A DNA stretch of 64,000 nt. Source: a virus. The position numbers were made by a program, and so were the translations under genes. Numbering within the stretch: position 1 is the stretch's first letter; each line of letters begins with the position of its first letter. Of this stretch, positions 1 through 7,897 are shown in pieces. The DNA is taken from positions 62,001-126,000 of IMG/VR virus record IMGVR_UViG_3300032309_001546; one strand, 5' to 3'. Under the pieces are notes generated by a model. The model had not been told where the DNA came from. It was given only the letters and a program-made list of their open reading frames with translations, and made no database searches.

Positions 1-3
1 GTG

Positions 4-639
4 TTAAGTAGGTAAAGTAGCAATATTAGACAATAATTGCAATGATTCAAAATTTGTTTGCAAGTCAAACTTCTCAGCAGACTTCTTAAAACTAACCAAA
101 ACGTCTTCGATATTCTCTTCAGCAAAGAATTCTGCGTTCCTTTTCCTATAAATGTAAGGAGTCAGAGGACTGTATTCGCTGAATACAAAAGAATAGTTGA
201 ACATATTTTGATTAATAATGGTTTGATAATTGATAAATCTACCGTCAAGATAAAAAAGTTTACTATACCCAGTAGACTCAACTAAAAGTTTATTATCTGT
301 AATAGCTTGTATCGTTATAAGATAGGTATAAAGATCTAAATCAACCAATTGATATTGCACTCTTGTGGAGAAAGTATCATCAGGTAACTGACAGTAACTT
401 TCAGGACAAGCAAGAATTGCAAAATCTTTAGAGATAGATTGGCGAAAACGTTTATATGTCTGATTGACAACAGGAGTAAGCCCTATATCTTCTAGAGTAC
501 CTGTCTCAAGGAACACAGTATCCGGAGGTCTAGGCTTTAAGCCAAATACGCCTAAAAAATTACCTGCTGGCCGCGCCTTATACATAACTTTGCCAATGTC
601 AGACTTGCGAATAGCAGCAACAATCTTTTCAATTTGCAT
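4..639 (-). CDS. Hypothetical protein, 211 aa
   Basis: I do not recognise this protein. It reads through 211 codons and ends in TAA at the left edge of the window. The sequence is mixed, aromatic-rich and soluble-looking, with no signal peptide, membrane segment or cysteine cluster. Its start lies 2 nt after the stop of the upstream gene, so it is probably the distal gene of an operon beginning near 5.4 kb or further upstream. It could be a virion or baseplate-type protein, but nothing in the sequence shows this. Confidence 0.7.
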   Translation of the reverse strand: MQIEKIVAAIRKSDIGKVMYKARPAGNFLGVFGLKPRPPDTVFLETGTLEDIGLTPVVNQTYKRFRQSISKDFAILACPESYCQLPDDTFSTRVQYQLVDLDLYTYLITIQAITDNKLLVESTGYSKLFYLDGRFINYQTIINQNMFNYSFVFSEYSPLTPYIYRKRNAEFFAEENIEDVLVSFKKSAEKFDLQTNFESLQLLSNIATLPT

Positions 640-640
640 T

Positions 641-1225
641 TTATTCCTCTAAGTGTTTAGTCGCCTTATTCAATTCGTCTAAACTAGACAAATCAAAAAC
701 AAAACGTTTAAACATTTTAGTCTTTTTAAAGTTTTTATCTAAAGTTAATATTTTATATTTGCATATGCTATGCTTTTTACTAAGATCAAGAACAATATTC
801 CTTATAGAATCATAAGTTGCATCGTCTCCATATTTAATATAGTAGACGGTGTTTTCCTCCTCTATAAGGAATACGTTCTTTTTTCTAAAACTCTCGCTTG
901 GATAAAAGACTATATTATGACCTAATTTAGCATGCAAATAAAAGAATATAGCTAATGTCATTATGGACCCCTCGCTTATGTGGGGACGCTCTGAGGGATT
1001 TTTTGTATATTCTTCTATAGCTGCATAACTATTTAAATCATAATAGTATTTATCTAAGTCTAAAGTATTTAGAGTTTCTGGAAAAGTAATATCTCTAGGA
1101 TCAACTAAAAGTGTATCACTGAAATAATCAGTAATATCTAATACTTGAGTATAGAACCATATTACTATTTGCCAGATAATCTGATCATTAGTCAAGCTGG
1201 GCGTATCTATCTTGCTGACGCTCAA
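641..1225 (-). CDS. Hypothetical protein, 194 aa, TTG start
   Basis: Unrecognised protein. The best start is a TTG: a Shine-Dalgarno AGGAG lies 5 nt upstream of it and no in-frame ATG lies near. The gene overlaps the 3' end of the transglycosylase gene by 38 nt, so translation is probably coupled. The middle contains a hydrophobic stretch (MTLAIFFYLHAKLG) inside an otherwise soluble sequence. The C-terminal half is lysine-rich. No catalytic motif is visible. Confidence 0.65.
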   Translation of the reverse strand: MSVSKIDTPSLTNDQIIWQIVIWFYTQVLDITDYFSDTLLVDPRDITFPETLNTLDLDKYYYDLNSYAAIEEYTKNPSERPHISEGSIMTLAIFFYLHAKLGHNIVFYPSESFRKKNVFLIEEENTVYYIKYGDDATYDSIRNIVLDLSKKHSICKYKILTLDKNFKKTKMFKRFVFDLSSLDELNKATKHLEE

Positions 1226-1733
1226 ACTGTCTCCTAAGTCTATAATGATTCTTCATATAAGCATATCCACGCTTACCACAATTAATGCCTTGATTATAAT
1301 GGCAAGGCCAGTCTTTATGATAACGCTTCTCTAGATGTCTATATGTATTTATAAACTCTTTAGTTCCACTATATGGATTCTTAAGAAGTTTACAAGTCTC
1401 ATCATATTCCATTTCACGCAATTCTTTATTAGGTAGCCATTTAGGTATCTGTTGATACAGACCGCATTCCCCAGAGTAGCCTATTGCCTCTTTAGTAAAT
1501 CTGCTTTCTTGGTATGCGACGGCTAGAACAATTGCTTTTTCTTCCTTGGATAATTCTTTCTCAATTGAAGTTTTTTCAATTGCATCCGAGATTAAGTATT
1601 TATCTGAATCAGAGATGTATTCATATTTATCCAAGATCCGATATGTGTCTGTTGCCTTTATTGCATCATACTCAATGAAATTTTTCATTGGTGTGATCCA
1701 AAATGACAGCAACATTAGTATTTTCGTAAGCAT
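1188..1733 (-). CDS. Lytic transglycosylase-like (SLT family) protein
   Basis: Probably cleaves peptidoglycan glycan strands. Residues 1-14 are a hydrophobic N-terminal segment that looks like a signal peptide or anchor. The goose-lysozyme/SLT pattern follows: AYQESRF (E76 S77 R78, with E76 the likely catalytic acid) and then ECGLYQQIP at about 89-97, matching the conserved E-S and G-(L/M)-x-Q elements. AAGGAGAAA directly precedes the ATG. At 181 aa it is about the length of a single SLT domain. It could act in lysis or in DNA-entry cell-wall penetration; its position away from the structural operon favours neither. Confidence 0.75.
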   Translation of the reverse strand: MLTKILMLLSFWITPMKNFIEYDAIKATDTYRILDKYEYISDSDKYLISDAIEKTSIEKELSKEEKAIVLAVAYQESRFTKEAIGYSGECGLYQQIPKWLPNKELREMEYDETCKLLKNPYSGTKEFINTYRHLEKRYHKDWPCHYNQGINCGKRGYAYMKNHYRLRRQFERQQDRYAQLD

Positions 1734-1745
1734 TTTCTCCTTGTA

Positions 1746-2141
1746 TTACAATGCGCTAAACAATCCTCCTCCGTTAGAATAGATTACCTTTTTCAAAGGG
1801 TACCAGCTAATGAGCTCTTCGCAGAGCGCACAAGGCTTACTATTCTTAAGTTCAAGAGTGTTAGGTTGAACCCTAACTACATACAGGCTAGCGCCACTAA
1901 GGTCGCTAGTAGGGAATCCATGTAAACATGTCATCTCAGCGTGCATTGTATCTCTTAAACTATTCGGGAAGTTATGCTTTAGGAAGGGTGAACCTTTGAC
2001 CGTGTTAAAACCGGTACTAATGATTGTACCACCCTTAATTAGAACTGCGCCATGGCAGAACCTCTCATAACTGGATCGTCTAGCTTGTTTAATAGCAACT
2101 CGAATATATCCTAGTTCTTTCTTACTCAGGTTATACTCCAT
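1746..2141 (-). CDS. Cytidine/deoxycytidylate deaminase-fold zinc enzyme
   Basis: Zinc deaminase of the CDA/dCMP superfamily. The zinc and catalytic signatures are intact: H67-A68-E69 (HAE) and P103-C104-x2-C107 (PCxxC), so it should be active. Known members deaminate cytidine, dCMP or other amino-purines and pyrimidines; substrate cannot be read from the motif. At 131 aa it is close to a minimal single domain and shorter than typical phage dCMP deaminases (about 150-190 aa). It sits next to DNA ligase and a PurA-family enzyme, which fits nucleotide-pool remodelling. Confidence 0.75.
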   Translation of the reverse strand: MEYNLSKKELGYIRVAIKQARRSSYERFCHGAVLIKGGTIISTGFNTVKGSPFLKHNFPNSLRDTMHAEMTCLHGFPTSDLSGASLYVVRVQPNTLELKNSKPCALCEELISWYPLKKVIYSNGGGLFSAL

Positions 2142-2152
2142 AAATTATTTCC

Positions 2153-3301
2153 TTATTCGTAGTCTCTTAATGCTTTCGCATATGGAAACCTAGGTACCCC
2201 ATCAGGGGTTAGATTGAAATATTGAATAGTTACCTGCTTACCTATAAGTGAATCCTTGTTCTCCCATAGTCTTACAAGATACTCATGAGGGCCCATAATA
2301 TTACTATTAAAGTGGCGACCATCTGACATGACCAGGGTAAATGCCCCAGCCATGCCAGACTTGTTCCCCTCGCCCTCAACAACACCAACAATTTCATATT
2401 CGCTATCGATAAACTTCTTAAGCTTTAGAAGATTCTTACTTCGCTTATTTTCATAAGCAGTATTTCTTCTAAGCATAAGACCCTCATATCCTTCCTTAAG
2501 ATATGCAGTAAGCTTAGCCTGGACTTCTTCCTGGCTGTTTACAGTGTGCGTTTCAACTGTTGTGACATATTTCATGTCGATCAGTTTCATACCAAACGTA
2601 TTGTATTGCTTAAAAAACTTAAGACGATCAATGAAGTTACCATCTACCATGTTGTCGTAGCACCAGAACTGAATATACTTCTTGCTTTCAGCAAGTTGCG
2701 CATCATCAATCTTCTGGCGCTTAACAAGTTCTACAATCCTATTAAAGTTATCTTTAAATTCATGATTGTAAAGTTCACCATCTAGCTGGACATCCGGGCA
2801 CTTCTCAAAGAATGACTCAAGAGCTGAGTTAATATGAGGGCATGAAACAATCTTTTCATTGTTTCTAGTCCACATACCATCCTTATTGATCCTGCATCGA
2901 ATGCCATCGAGCTTAGGTTGAGTATAAGCGGGCCAAGTAATGTCATCTGCATAGTCATCGTAATTCTTAGCGAGCATTACCTGATAGGGTAAAGCCTCAT
3001 CTACATTATCGACAGTCTCAGTATAACCCTTCTTGATCTGTTTATCCCACTTAGCTTTTGCTTCCTTTGCAGCTTGGTCAGCTGCAGTAGTCGCATTCTT
3101 CTTGCCAACATTCATTGGCTCACAAACAGTAGGCTTACTGGTAGTCTTAACACCATCAATATGCCCACTGGTTGTATAAAATGAACCATTACCTAAAACG
3201 GCAATGGTCCATTCCTCAATCTTATTGCCATTTACTTTCTTATAAAGTGTAGGTAAAAAGTAATTAGTTACAACATCATCAACAGTTTCTAGCTCTGCCA
3301 T
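2153..3301 (-). CDS. ATP-dependent DNA ligase with N-terminal WGR-like region
   Basis: Seals DNA nicks through a lysine-AMP intermediate. The nucleotidyltransferase motif I is QPKLDGIRC with the adenylated lysine at K130. Further ligase motifs follow: the ELYNHEFKDNF region, EGLMLRR (motif IV-like) and LLKLKKF (motif V-like). Residues 15-95 resemble a WGR-type N-terminal domain, as in some phage ligases. The chosen ATG at 3301 has GGGAGG about 9 nt upstream; an upstream in-frame ATG at 3319 lacks this. The start overlaps the end of the PurA-family gene by 13 nt, so the two are co-translated. Length 382 aa. Confidence 0.88.
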   Translation of the reverse strand: MAELETVDDVVTNYFLPTLYKKVNGNKIEEWTIAVLGNGSFYTTSGHIDGVKTTSKPTVCEPMNVGKKNATTAADQAAKEAKAKWDKQIKKGYTETVDNVDEALPYQVMLAKNYDDYADDITWPAYTQPKLDGIRCRINKDGMWTRNNEKIVSCPHINSALESFFEKCPDVQLDGELYNHEFKDNFNRIVELVKRQKIDDAQLAESKKYIQFWCYDNMVDGNFIDRLKFFKQYNTFGMKLIDMKYVTTVETHTVNSQEEVQAKLTAYLKEGYEGLMLRRNTAYENKRSKNLLKLKKFIDSEYEIVGVVEGEGNKSGMAGAFTLVMSDGRHFNSNIMGPHEYLVRLWENKDSLIGKQVTIQYFNLTPDGVPRFPYAKALRDYE

Positions 3302-4350
3302 GCAAAGTAGTCCTCCCAATTAACAAATTCTGGATGATCAGAGAAAATAACATCTTCCTCAAGAAGATTAGAGCATTCGCCCTCGATGATCTCTGCAATA
3401 GTAGTCTGCATTTCTTTGAGTGTCTTGCATGTAACAAGCTCGTCGCGAAAGCGGAACTTAAATGGGTTACCTTCTTCTATCTTAGTTAGAATGTCACCTT
3501 TATTAAGTACAACGCAGGTGACGCCAGACAGGCGAATCGCAGCAATCATCTTATCAAGATTAAGATAATTAACAATTCTTTGACGTCCGGTTGTAATACC
3601 TTGTTCCTTGCCAATTCTGCCAATCTCAGCAAGAACTGGATCCTGCATTAAACTAACAGGAAACATAGGATCTGCCCCACTCTTAGTGTCGTACATCTTA
3701 CCAATGCCAATAATGCGAGTAATATCCATAGGCGAGAAGCCAAGTGAACAAGCATTATAAGGCAAAGTAGAACTACTAGTAACGTAAGGATAAGATCCAT
3801 GATCGATGTCTAGCCAGACACTCTGCGCGCCTTCTGCAAGGATAGAACCAAAAAGTTTCTCATCCCAGATCCACTTGGGATCAAGAACTTCAGCTGCACG
3901 AATTCCTTTACGCAACATCTTATCTGAGTAGCACGGAGCAATACCTTGCCCTGTAGTCCCAAGATGCGAAAGATAATTAGTGTCATAGCTAATGTGATCT
4001 TGAGTAATTACATGAGCCTTAGGTGAAACCTTAACAAGACTCGTATCAAATCTATTAACTTCTAGATAAGCAATCTCTGCCATGAACTTGCTAATATTGA
4101 TTACACAAGCAGGGCCGATAATGCTAGGAACACCGTGGAATACACCACTAGGGATAAGATGAGTCTTGTACTGCTTACCATCCAAGTAAACAGTATGACC
4201 TGCATTAGGGCCGCCGTTAAAGCGACAGACAAAGTCATAGTGTTGGTAATTAACCAATGAACTAACGACCTTGCCCTTGCCCTCGTCACCCCAAGCAAGC
4301 CCAACAACAACATCTACTGTATCAATCTCACGAGAATTAGCAAACTGCAT
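3289..4350 (-). CDS. purA-like: Adenylosuccinate synthetase family protein (PurA/PurZ-like), short form
   Basis: GTP-dependent ligase of the PurA family. Canonical members join aspartate to IMP to make adenylosuccinate. The PurZ branch uses dGMP to make the precursor of 2-aminoadenine. The P-loop-like motif WGDEGKGK has D22 and the NAGHT motif has H52, the two catalytic residues of PurA. EGAQSVWLDID and SYPYVTSSS match the family. PurZ enzymes known from S-2L and phiVC8 replace the first aspartate by Gly or Ser; here it is kept, which favours PurA or a PurA-like PurZ. At 353 aa it is far shorter than bacterial PurA (about 430 aa) and near archaeal PurA and PurZ. AAGGAA precedes the ATG. Confidence 0.88.
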   Translation of the reverse strand: MQFANSREIDTVDVVVGLAWGDEGKGKVVSSLVNYQHYDFVCRFNGGPNAGHTVYLDGKQYKTHLIPSGVFHGVPSIIGPACVINISKFMAEIAYLEVNRFDTSLVKVSPKAHVITQDHISYDTNYLSHLGTTGQGIAPCYSDKMLRKGIRAAEVLDPKWIWDEKLFGSILAEGAQSVWLDIDHGSYPYVTSSSTLPYNACSLGFSPMDITRIIGIGKMYDTKSGADPMFPVSLMQDPVLAEIGRIGKEQGITTGRQRIVNYLNLDKMIAAIRLSGVTCVVLNKGDILTKIEEGNPFKFRFRDELVTCKTLKEMQTTIAEIIEGECSNLLEEDVIFSDHPEFVNWEDYFAWQS

Positions 4351-4358
4351 AAATTTCC

Positions 4359-5417
4359 TTAAAAGGCATAGCGAACTTCACACCAGGGAATAAATTTCTT
4401 AATACCAGCAGAGAAAGCTTTAACATTGTCACCTTTAAGTCCATACTGATAGCATAGGACATCAGGCTTATTAGCTTTAGTTTGCTGGATTTCAGGAGTC
4501 CAAAGAAATTCTTCACCCTTAGGATTCCATTGCATGTTAATATCATGCAGATCAGTACTGTGAGTTAGAAAAATAACCTCAGATTTCATCTGAAGCTTGG
4601 CTCTGTCTGTTAGCTTACTATCCATAAGTTGCCATAGCTCAATCCAATCTTTCTTCCATTGCTTATCTCCATACATAATGACAGGAGAAAAGTTAGCATG
4701 AACCTCATAGCCTGCCTCAACAAGTTCGTTCATTGCATCAATACGATCTTCGATTGGAGAAGTTCTAATGTCAACATATTTAGACACTGCCTGAGGCATC
4801 AAACTGTAACGAATTCTAGTTCTGCTCTTAGGATTAAACTTTAAGAACGGATCAATATTAACAGTTTTAGTTGCAAAAGTCAACTTACCATGCTTAGTAC
4901 TCTTGATAGCTTCCATTAGTACAAATGGATTGTCACTAATCATTGCATCAATGCTGACGTCATTGTTATTGCCAATGTCATAGATCCAATATTCAGGATC
5001 ACACTGATTAGATTCGGGCTTAGGACCAAGCTCATTGCAGTGATCTACAATGCTTTCAGCAACCTTCTCACTATTAAGAAATACTGTCAAAGGATTACTG
5101 CCGCCCTTGCGCCGAGCAACATAGCAATACTGGCATGCACTTAAGCAGCCATTACTATGAGATGGAGCAATGAAGTCAGAGCTTCTACCGTTGACTGTAC
5201 TTGCAAGAATCTTAAGCTTACCAAGAACCAAGATGTGCTTCTTAGCCTTAATCCAATCAACAGGATCCATATCTACTAGATCTGGAATTTTCCAATGACT
5301 AGCAACTTTTTTAACCTGAGCATCAGGAAATCTATTTAGAATAGAATCAAGTCTGCTTTGCTCAGACTGTGAATAGTTATTATTCTCTACATAGATAGTC
5401 TTAAAGTCCAACTTCAA
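4359..5417 (-). CDS. splB-like: Spore photoproduct lyase-like radical SAM protein
   Basis: Radical SAM protein resembling spore photoproduct lyase, which directly reverses a UV-induced thymine dimer. The iron-sulphur motif is C91-x3-C95-x2-C98 within SNGCLSACQYCYVARR, the pattern typical of SPL. The C-terminal PWCEVRYAF also resembles the SPL family end. At 352 aa it matches the usual 340-350 aa. In a phage the lesion need not be the spore photoproduct, so the substrate is open. It is 8 nt upstream of the PurA-family gene in the same operon, and a UvdE-type nuclease is encoded 2.5 kb away. Confidence 0.82.
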   Translation of the reverse strand: MKLDFKTIYVENNNYSQSEQSRLDSILNRFPDAQVKKVASHWKIPDLVDMDPVDWIKAKKHILVLGKLKILASTVNGRSSDFIAPSHSNGCLSACQYCYVARRKGGSNPLTVFLNSEKVAESIVDHCNELGPKPESNQCDPEYWIYDIGNNNDVSIDAMISDNPFVLMEAIKSTKHGKLTFATKTVNIDPFLKFNPKSRTRIRYSLMPQAVSKYVDIRTSPIEDRIDAMNELVEAGYEVHANFSPVIMYGDKQWKKDWIELWQLMDSKLTDRAKLQMKSEVIFLTHSTDLHDINMQWNPKGEEFLWTPEIQQTKANKPDVLCYQYGLKGDNVKAFSAGIKKFIPWCEVRYAF

Positions 5418-5420
5418 GGT

Positions 5421-6053
5421 TTACTCCACGGTTGTGAACTCTGTCATGTAATGATCGCTTGTCTGCATAGCACGCAGATCTTCGACGGAATAAATATTCA
5501 TGTCAATCAAATAGCCAGGGTTGTTACGAATTCGGTTGCTAACCCAAGCAGAATCAATCCAGATACAACGATTGTTTGGATAAGCAAAATAGTTGCCATC
5601 TCTTCCTGCGAAGAAATGAGCGCATTTATGCTCTGGAGTCTCTGAGAAGTTGACGTCTAGAGCGCCGGCTTTGTTCTCCCAAGACCAGTCTAAAGTAAAT
5701 AGGTACTTACCTGTACGTCTAATGCCAGTAGGGCCAACAAGCTCTGCTGAGAGTCCTGCTAGCCGTGCTCTAACCTGCACATCAATGTAGGGTGAGAAGC
5801 AATCCCAGTAAACATGCTCTGTCAAAGGCAAGATTGGTGCATCCTTCTTCCAGCAAAAAGCTGTAATAGGACGACGAGTCCAATTTACCCCATTGTCGAG
5901 AAAGGCTTCAAACAGCGGAACCCGCTTTTCAATAGAAGCTACTGAGTGCACGTCACAGGGAGTAAACTCTCCATGACCCTTAGTATGATTGAACAAGTAC
6001 TCATTTCGAATTAGACAAGTAACTGTAGGGATATTATGGTTTAGATAAGACAT
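5421..6053 (-). CDS. Hypothetical protein, 210 aa
   Basis: Unrecognised. The protein is rich in Trp, Tyr, His and Asn and has several histidines in its N-terminal third (HNIP, HTKGHGEF, DVHSVAS). It has no membrane segment. The start is 8 nt downstream of the next upstream stop, and the stop is 3 nt before the SPL-like gene, so it is a co-translated partner of that gene. Aromatic-rich short phage proteins of this kind often bind nucleic acid or virion parts, but no motif allows a call. Confidence 0.7.
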   Translation of the reverse strand: MSYLNHNIPTVTCLIRNEYLFNHTKGHGEFTPCDVHSVASIEKRVPLFEAFLDNGVNWTRRPITAFCWKKDAPILPLTEHVYWDCFSPYIDVQVRARLAGLSAELVGPTGIRRTGKYLFTLDWSWENKAGALDVNFSETPEHKCAHFFAGRDGNYFAYPNNRCIWIDSAWVSNRIRNNPGYLIDMNIYSVEDLRAMQTSDHYMTEFTTVE

Positions 6054-6061
6054 TTTAAACC

Positions 6062-6427
6062 TTAGGGAGCGCCTTCTAATGCATCAATAAGAGCTAATCC
6101 TTCAAGAGGATAGCCCCAAGCATTGCAAGCTCTACCCTTAACCTCCCATCTGGGAATCGCGTAAATATCTCCTGCTGCCTTGCCTTCAGCAAGACGAACA
6201 TAAATACTATCGTCATTGTAGGCTTTGCGAACAAGACTGAGTAGACATCCTACTGTTGCAGGATCGTTGAAGTCTGGAAGCCCACCAGGTAGATCTTCAT
6301 AGTCTCCGTCAGGAATACGAATATAAGATTTAGTCTCAGGGAAATAGACCCGCATACCTCCGGTCCATTTCCAGTGCTTAGACTCAATAGCTTTCTCAAG
6401 TAAACCTCGAACTGCAATTACATTCAT
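6062..6427 (-). CDS. Hypothetical protein, paralogue of the 6598-6993 gene
   Basis: 121 aa, unknown function. It shares with the gene at 6598-6993 the pattern KHW-x-W near the N-terminus, a central DPAT-x-GCLL-x-LVR-x-A motif (DFNDPATVGCLLSLVRKA) and a C-terminal AL-(I/V)-x-ALE-x-AP. The two are therefore diverged duplicates. Its ATG overlaps the TAA of the 40-aa gene just upstream (TAATG). The family looks like a small soluble alpha/beta protein. Confidence 0.72.
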   Translation of the reverse strand: MNVIAVRGLLEKAIESKHWKWTGGMRVYFPETKSYIRIPDGDYEDLPGGLPDFNDPATVGCLLSLVRKAYNDDSIYVRLAEGKAAGDIYAIPRWEVKGRACNAWGYPLEGLALIDALEGAP

Positions 6428-6549
6428 TAGTATTCCTCTCCATCACCAGAAGGTGGCTCAAGATCATAACAATCATTAACACCAGCAACACCATGAAGCA
6501 TTGCTGTTTCCCAATAAGTTTCACTCTCTTCTAGATCATAATGTTCCAT
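6427..6549 (-). CDS. Small acidic protein, 40 aa
   Basis: A 40-codon gene preceded by GGAGACTTTT and ending in a TAATG overlap with the following gene. The product begins MEHYDLEESE, is strongly acidic, and ends PPSGDGEEY. The Shine-Dalgarno and the stop-start overlap support real translation. Function unknown. Confidence 0.6.
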   Translation of the reverse strand: MEHYDLEESETYWETAMLHGVAGVNDCYDLEPPSGDGEEY

Positions 6550-6597
6550 AAAAGTCTCCAGTTATTATTTAGATCTTTAATACAGAGTAATAGATAT

Positions 6598-6993
6598 TTA
6601 TGGCGCGACCTCTAGTGCGGCAACAAGAGCTTCTGCTTCGCTGGGGCCAACCCATTCACTAGAAAACGAGACGCCCATGCAACGCCACTTGTCACGAAAA
6701 GGCGAGTAAGCCTCAACAAATATCCTAGGGTCACGATGCGCATCTCGCACGAGAGCTAGTAAGCAACCAAGCGTAGCAGGATCTGAAAGATCTGGAATTG
6801 TATCTTGAGTTACCTGTGTTAGATAATTAAGGTAGCTTTGATAACCTAGAACATATCCATCAGAATCAATGCGAATAACACGTTGATTACTACTAGTAGA
6901 CATGCCAATTTTCCATTGCCAATGTTTACAAGCAATAGCCCGCTGGCCTAACTTATCAAAATAATCTAAGAGTTCATTTAGTTCATCTTTCAT
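6598..6993 (-). CDS. Hypothetical protein, paralogue of the 6062-6427 gene
   Basis: 131 aa from the ATG at 6993, which has GGAG about 11 nt upstream. The frame is open further upstream only because it runs through the tRNA-Tyr gene, so the longer version is rejected. It carries the same KHW-x-W and DPAT-x-GCLL-x-LVR-x-A signatures as the 6062-6427 protein, at about 35% identity in the shared core by eye. Unknown function. Confidence 0.72.
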   Translation of the reverse strand: MKDELNELLDYFDKLGQRAIACKHWQWKIGMSTSSNQRVIRIDSDGYVLGYQSYLNYLTQVTQDTIPDLSDPATLGCLLALVRDAHRDPRIFVEAYSPFRDKWRCMGVSFSSEWVGPSEAEALVAALEVAP

Positions 6994-7030
6994 TCTAGTA
7001 GAATCTCCAGTGATAAAGTAAATAAATAAG

Positions 7031-7112
7031 TGGGAGTAGATGGACTCGAACCAACGTAGACCGAAGTCGGGGGATTTACAGTCCCCTGCAATTGCCACTA
7101 TGCGATACTCCC
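7031..7112 (-). tRNA. tRNA-Tyr (GTA)
   Basis: 82-nt cloverleaf with GGGAGTA/TACTCCC acceptor stem, anticodon GTA in the loop CTGTAAA, a long variable arm as expected for Tyr, and a T arm with GGTTCGAGTCC. No CCA is encoded; the discriminator is A. Confidence 0.93.
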
Positions 7113-7167
7113 AATATAAGTGCTCAGGACGGGACTTGAACCCGTAATTCCAAGGAAGGCAGATTTT

Positions 7168-7855
7168 CTTACCACTATAGTTTTCACTACCAGCATATGC
7201 CGTTTGTGGTCTGGACTATACCTTTACCATAGTATTTCTACATTAGGTAACAACCGTCTAGTCTCTACACTTTCCTTAAATGGTTTGCTTTTCTCCAAGA
7301 GTCTGTCATAGAATGACAGTTTGGACAAAGCAACTGCAAGTTTTCTTCTACATTATTTGTCCTATCTCCATCAATGTGATGTATTTCCAATTTTATCTGT
7401 TCAGAAAGCCATTCTGAAAGATTACATTGTTCGCATTGATGAGTACGCTTTTTTATTAAATGAGGTTTTAGATTAGCAGCTTTAGAATAAGAACTCCAGT
7501 CTTTCAACTGTTGATCTTTATTCCAACCCTTGCCAGTAAAGTGAGAGGTGTCACACAATAGTCTTTGGATGTTCCGTTGGACATTTGCGTAATTACCTCC
7601 AGCTTGCTTTAGCCCAAGAACTTTAAGTACTTGGGAAATGCTTTTACTAGCCTTAACAGCATCTATTATTTGCTGATCTGTATAATCTTTATATTTTCTC
7701 ATAGTAATATTATAGCATAGGTAATGGAGAATAAACTGTGCGTTTGCCATTTAAGGCTTAGCTCGGTATTAGCATGCTAGTAAACTAGTTTAGCCTTCAC
7801 CGAATTTGATTGTGTTCACCTATAAGGTTTCCCCTATAGGGCTCAAATTTTCTAT
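7168..7855 (-). other. Group I self-splicing intron in tRNA-Leu
   Basis: 688-nt intron with the conserved group I core. A P/Q-type element AATACCGAGCTAAGCC lies near 7745-7765. The R-type element AGAGACTAGACGG lies near 7255-7270, and the S-type element AAGGTATAGTCC is at 7213-7224. These resemble the IC3 introns of cyanobacterial tRNA-Leu(UAA). The HNH gene sits in a peripheral loop between the Q and R elements, so the core is intact and splicing should be possible. Confidence 0.85.
7265..7702 (-). CDS. HNH homing endonuclease inside the tRNA-Leu intron
   Basis: Likely homing endonuclease that would spread the intron to intron-less alleles. The C-terminal HNH domain is clear: CEQC zinc pair, IHHIDGDRTNN (catalytic HH and Asn) and LCPNCHS (second zinc pair). 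The N-terminal third (YTDQQIIDAVKASKSISQVL) looks like a helix-turn-helix DNA-binding unit. I start it at the ATG at 7702; an in-frame ATG at 7750 lies right after the intron Q element and could be used instead. Neither has a strong Shine-Dalgarno, as is common for intron-encoded ORFs. Confidence 0.85.
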   Translation of the reverse strand: MRKYKDYTDQQIIDAVKASKSISQVLKVLGLKQAGGNYANVQRNIQRLLCDTSHFTGKGWNKDQQLKDWSSYSKAANLKPHLIKKRTHQCEQCNLSEWLSEQIKLEIHHIDGDRTNNVEENLQLLCPNCHSMTDSWRKANHLRKV

Positions 7856-7897
7856 AAGTCTGCTGCGTATGCCGATTTCGCCACCTGAGCAAAGGCA

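Larger units (their letters stand above)
7121..7890 (-). tRNA. tRNA-Leu (TAA) interrupted by a group I intron
   Basis: 5' exon 7856-7890 and 3' exon 7121-7167 give an 82-nt spliced tRNA. It has acceptor GCTCAGG/CCTGAGC, anticodon stem GCAGA/TCTGC, loop CTTAAAA and anticodon TAA. The intron (7168-7855) sits between the first and second anticodon bases, the site used by the cyanobacterial and plastid tRNA-Leu(UAA) introns. The exon ends in U and the intron in G, as group I splicing requires. Confidence 0.9.

Noticed and set aside
7031-7098. N-terminal extension of the 6598-6993 protein through the tRNA-Tyr gene
   Set aside because: The frame is open only by chance inside the tRNA; the ATG at 6993 has a proper ribosome site.
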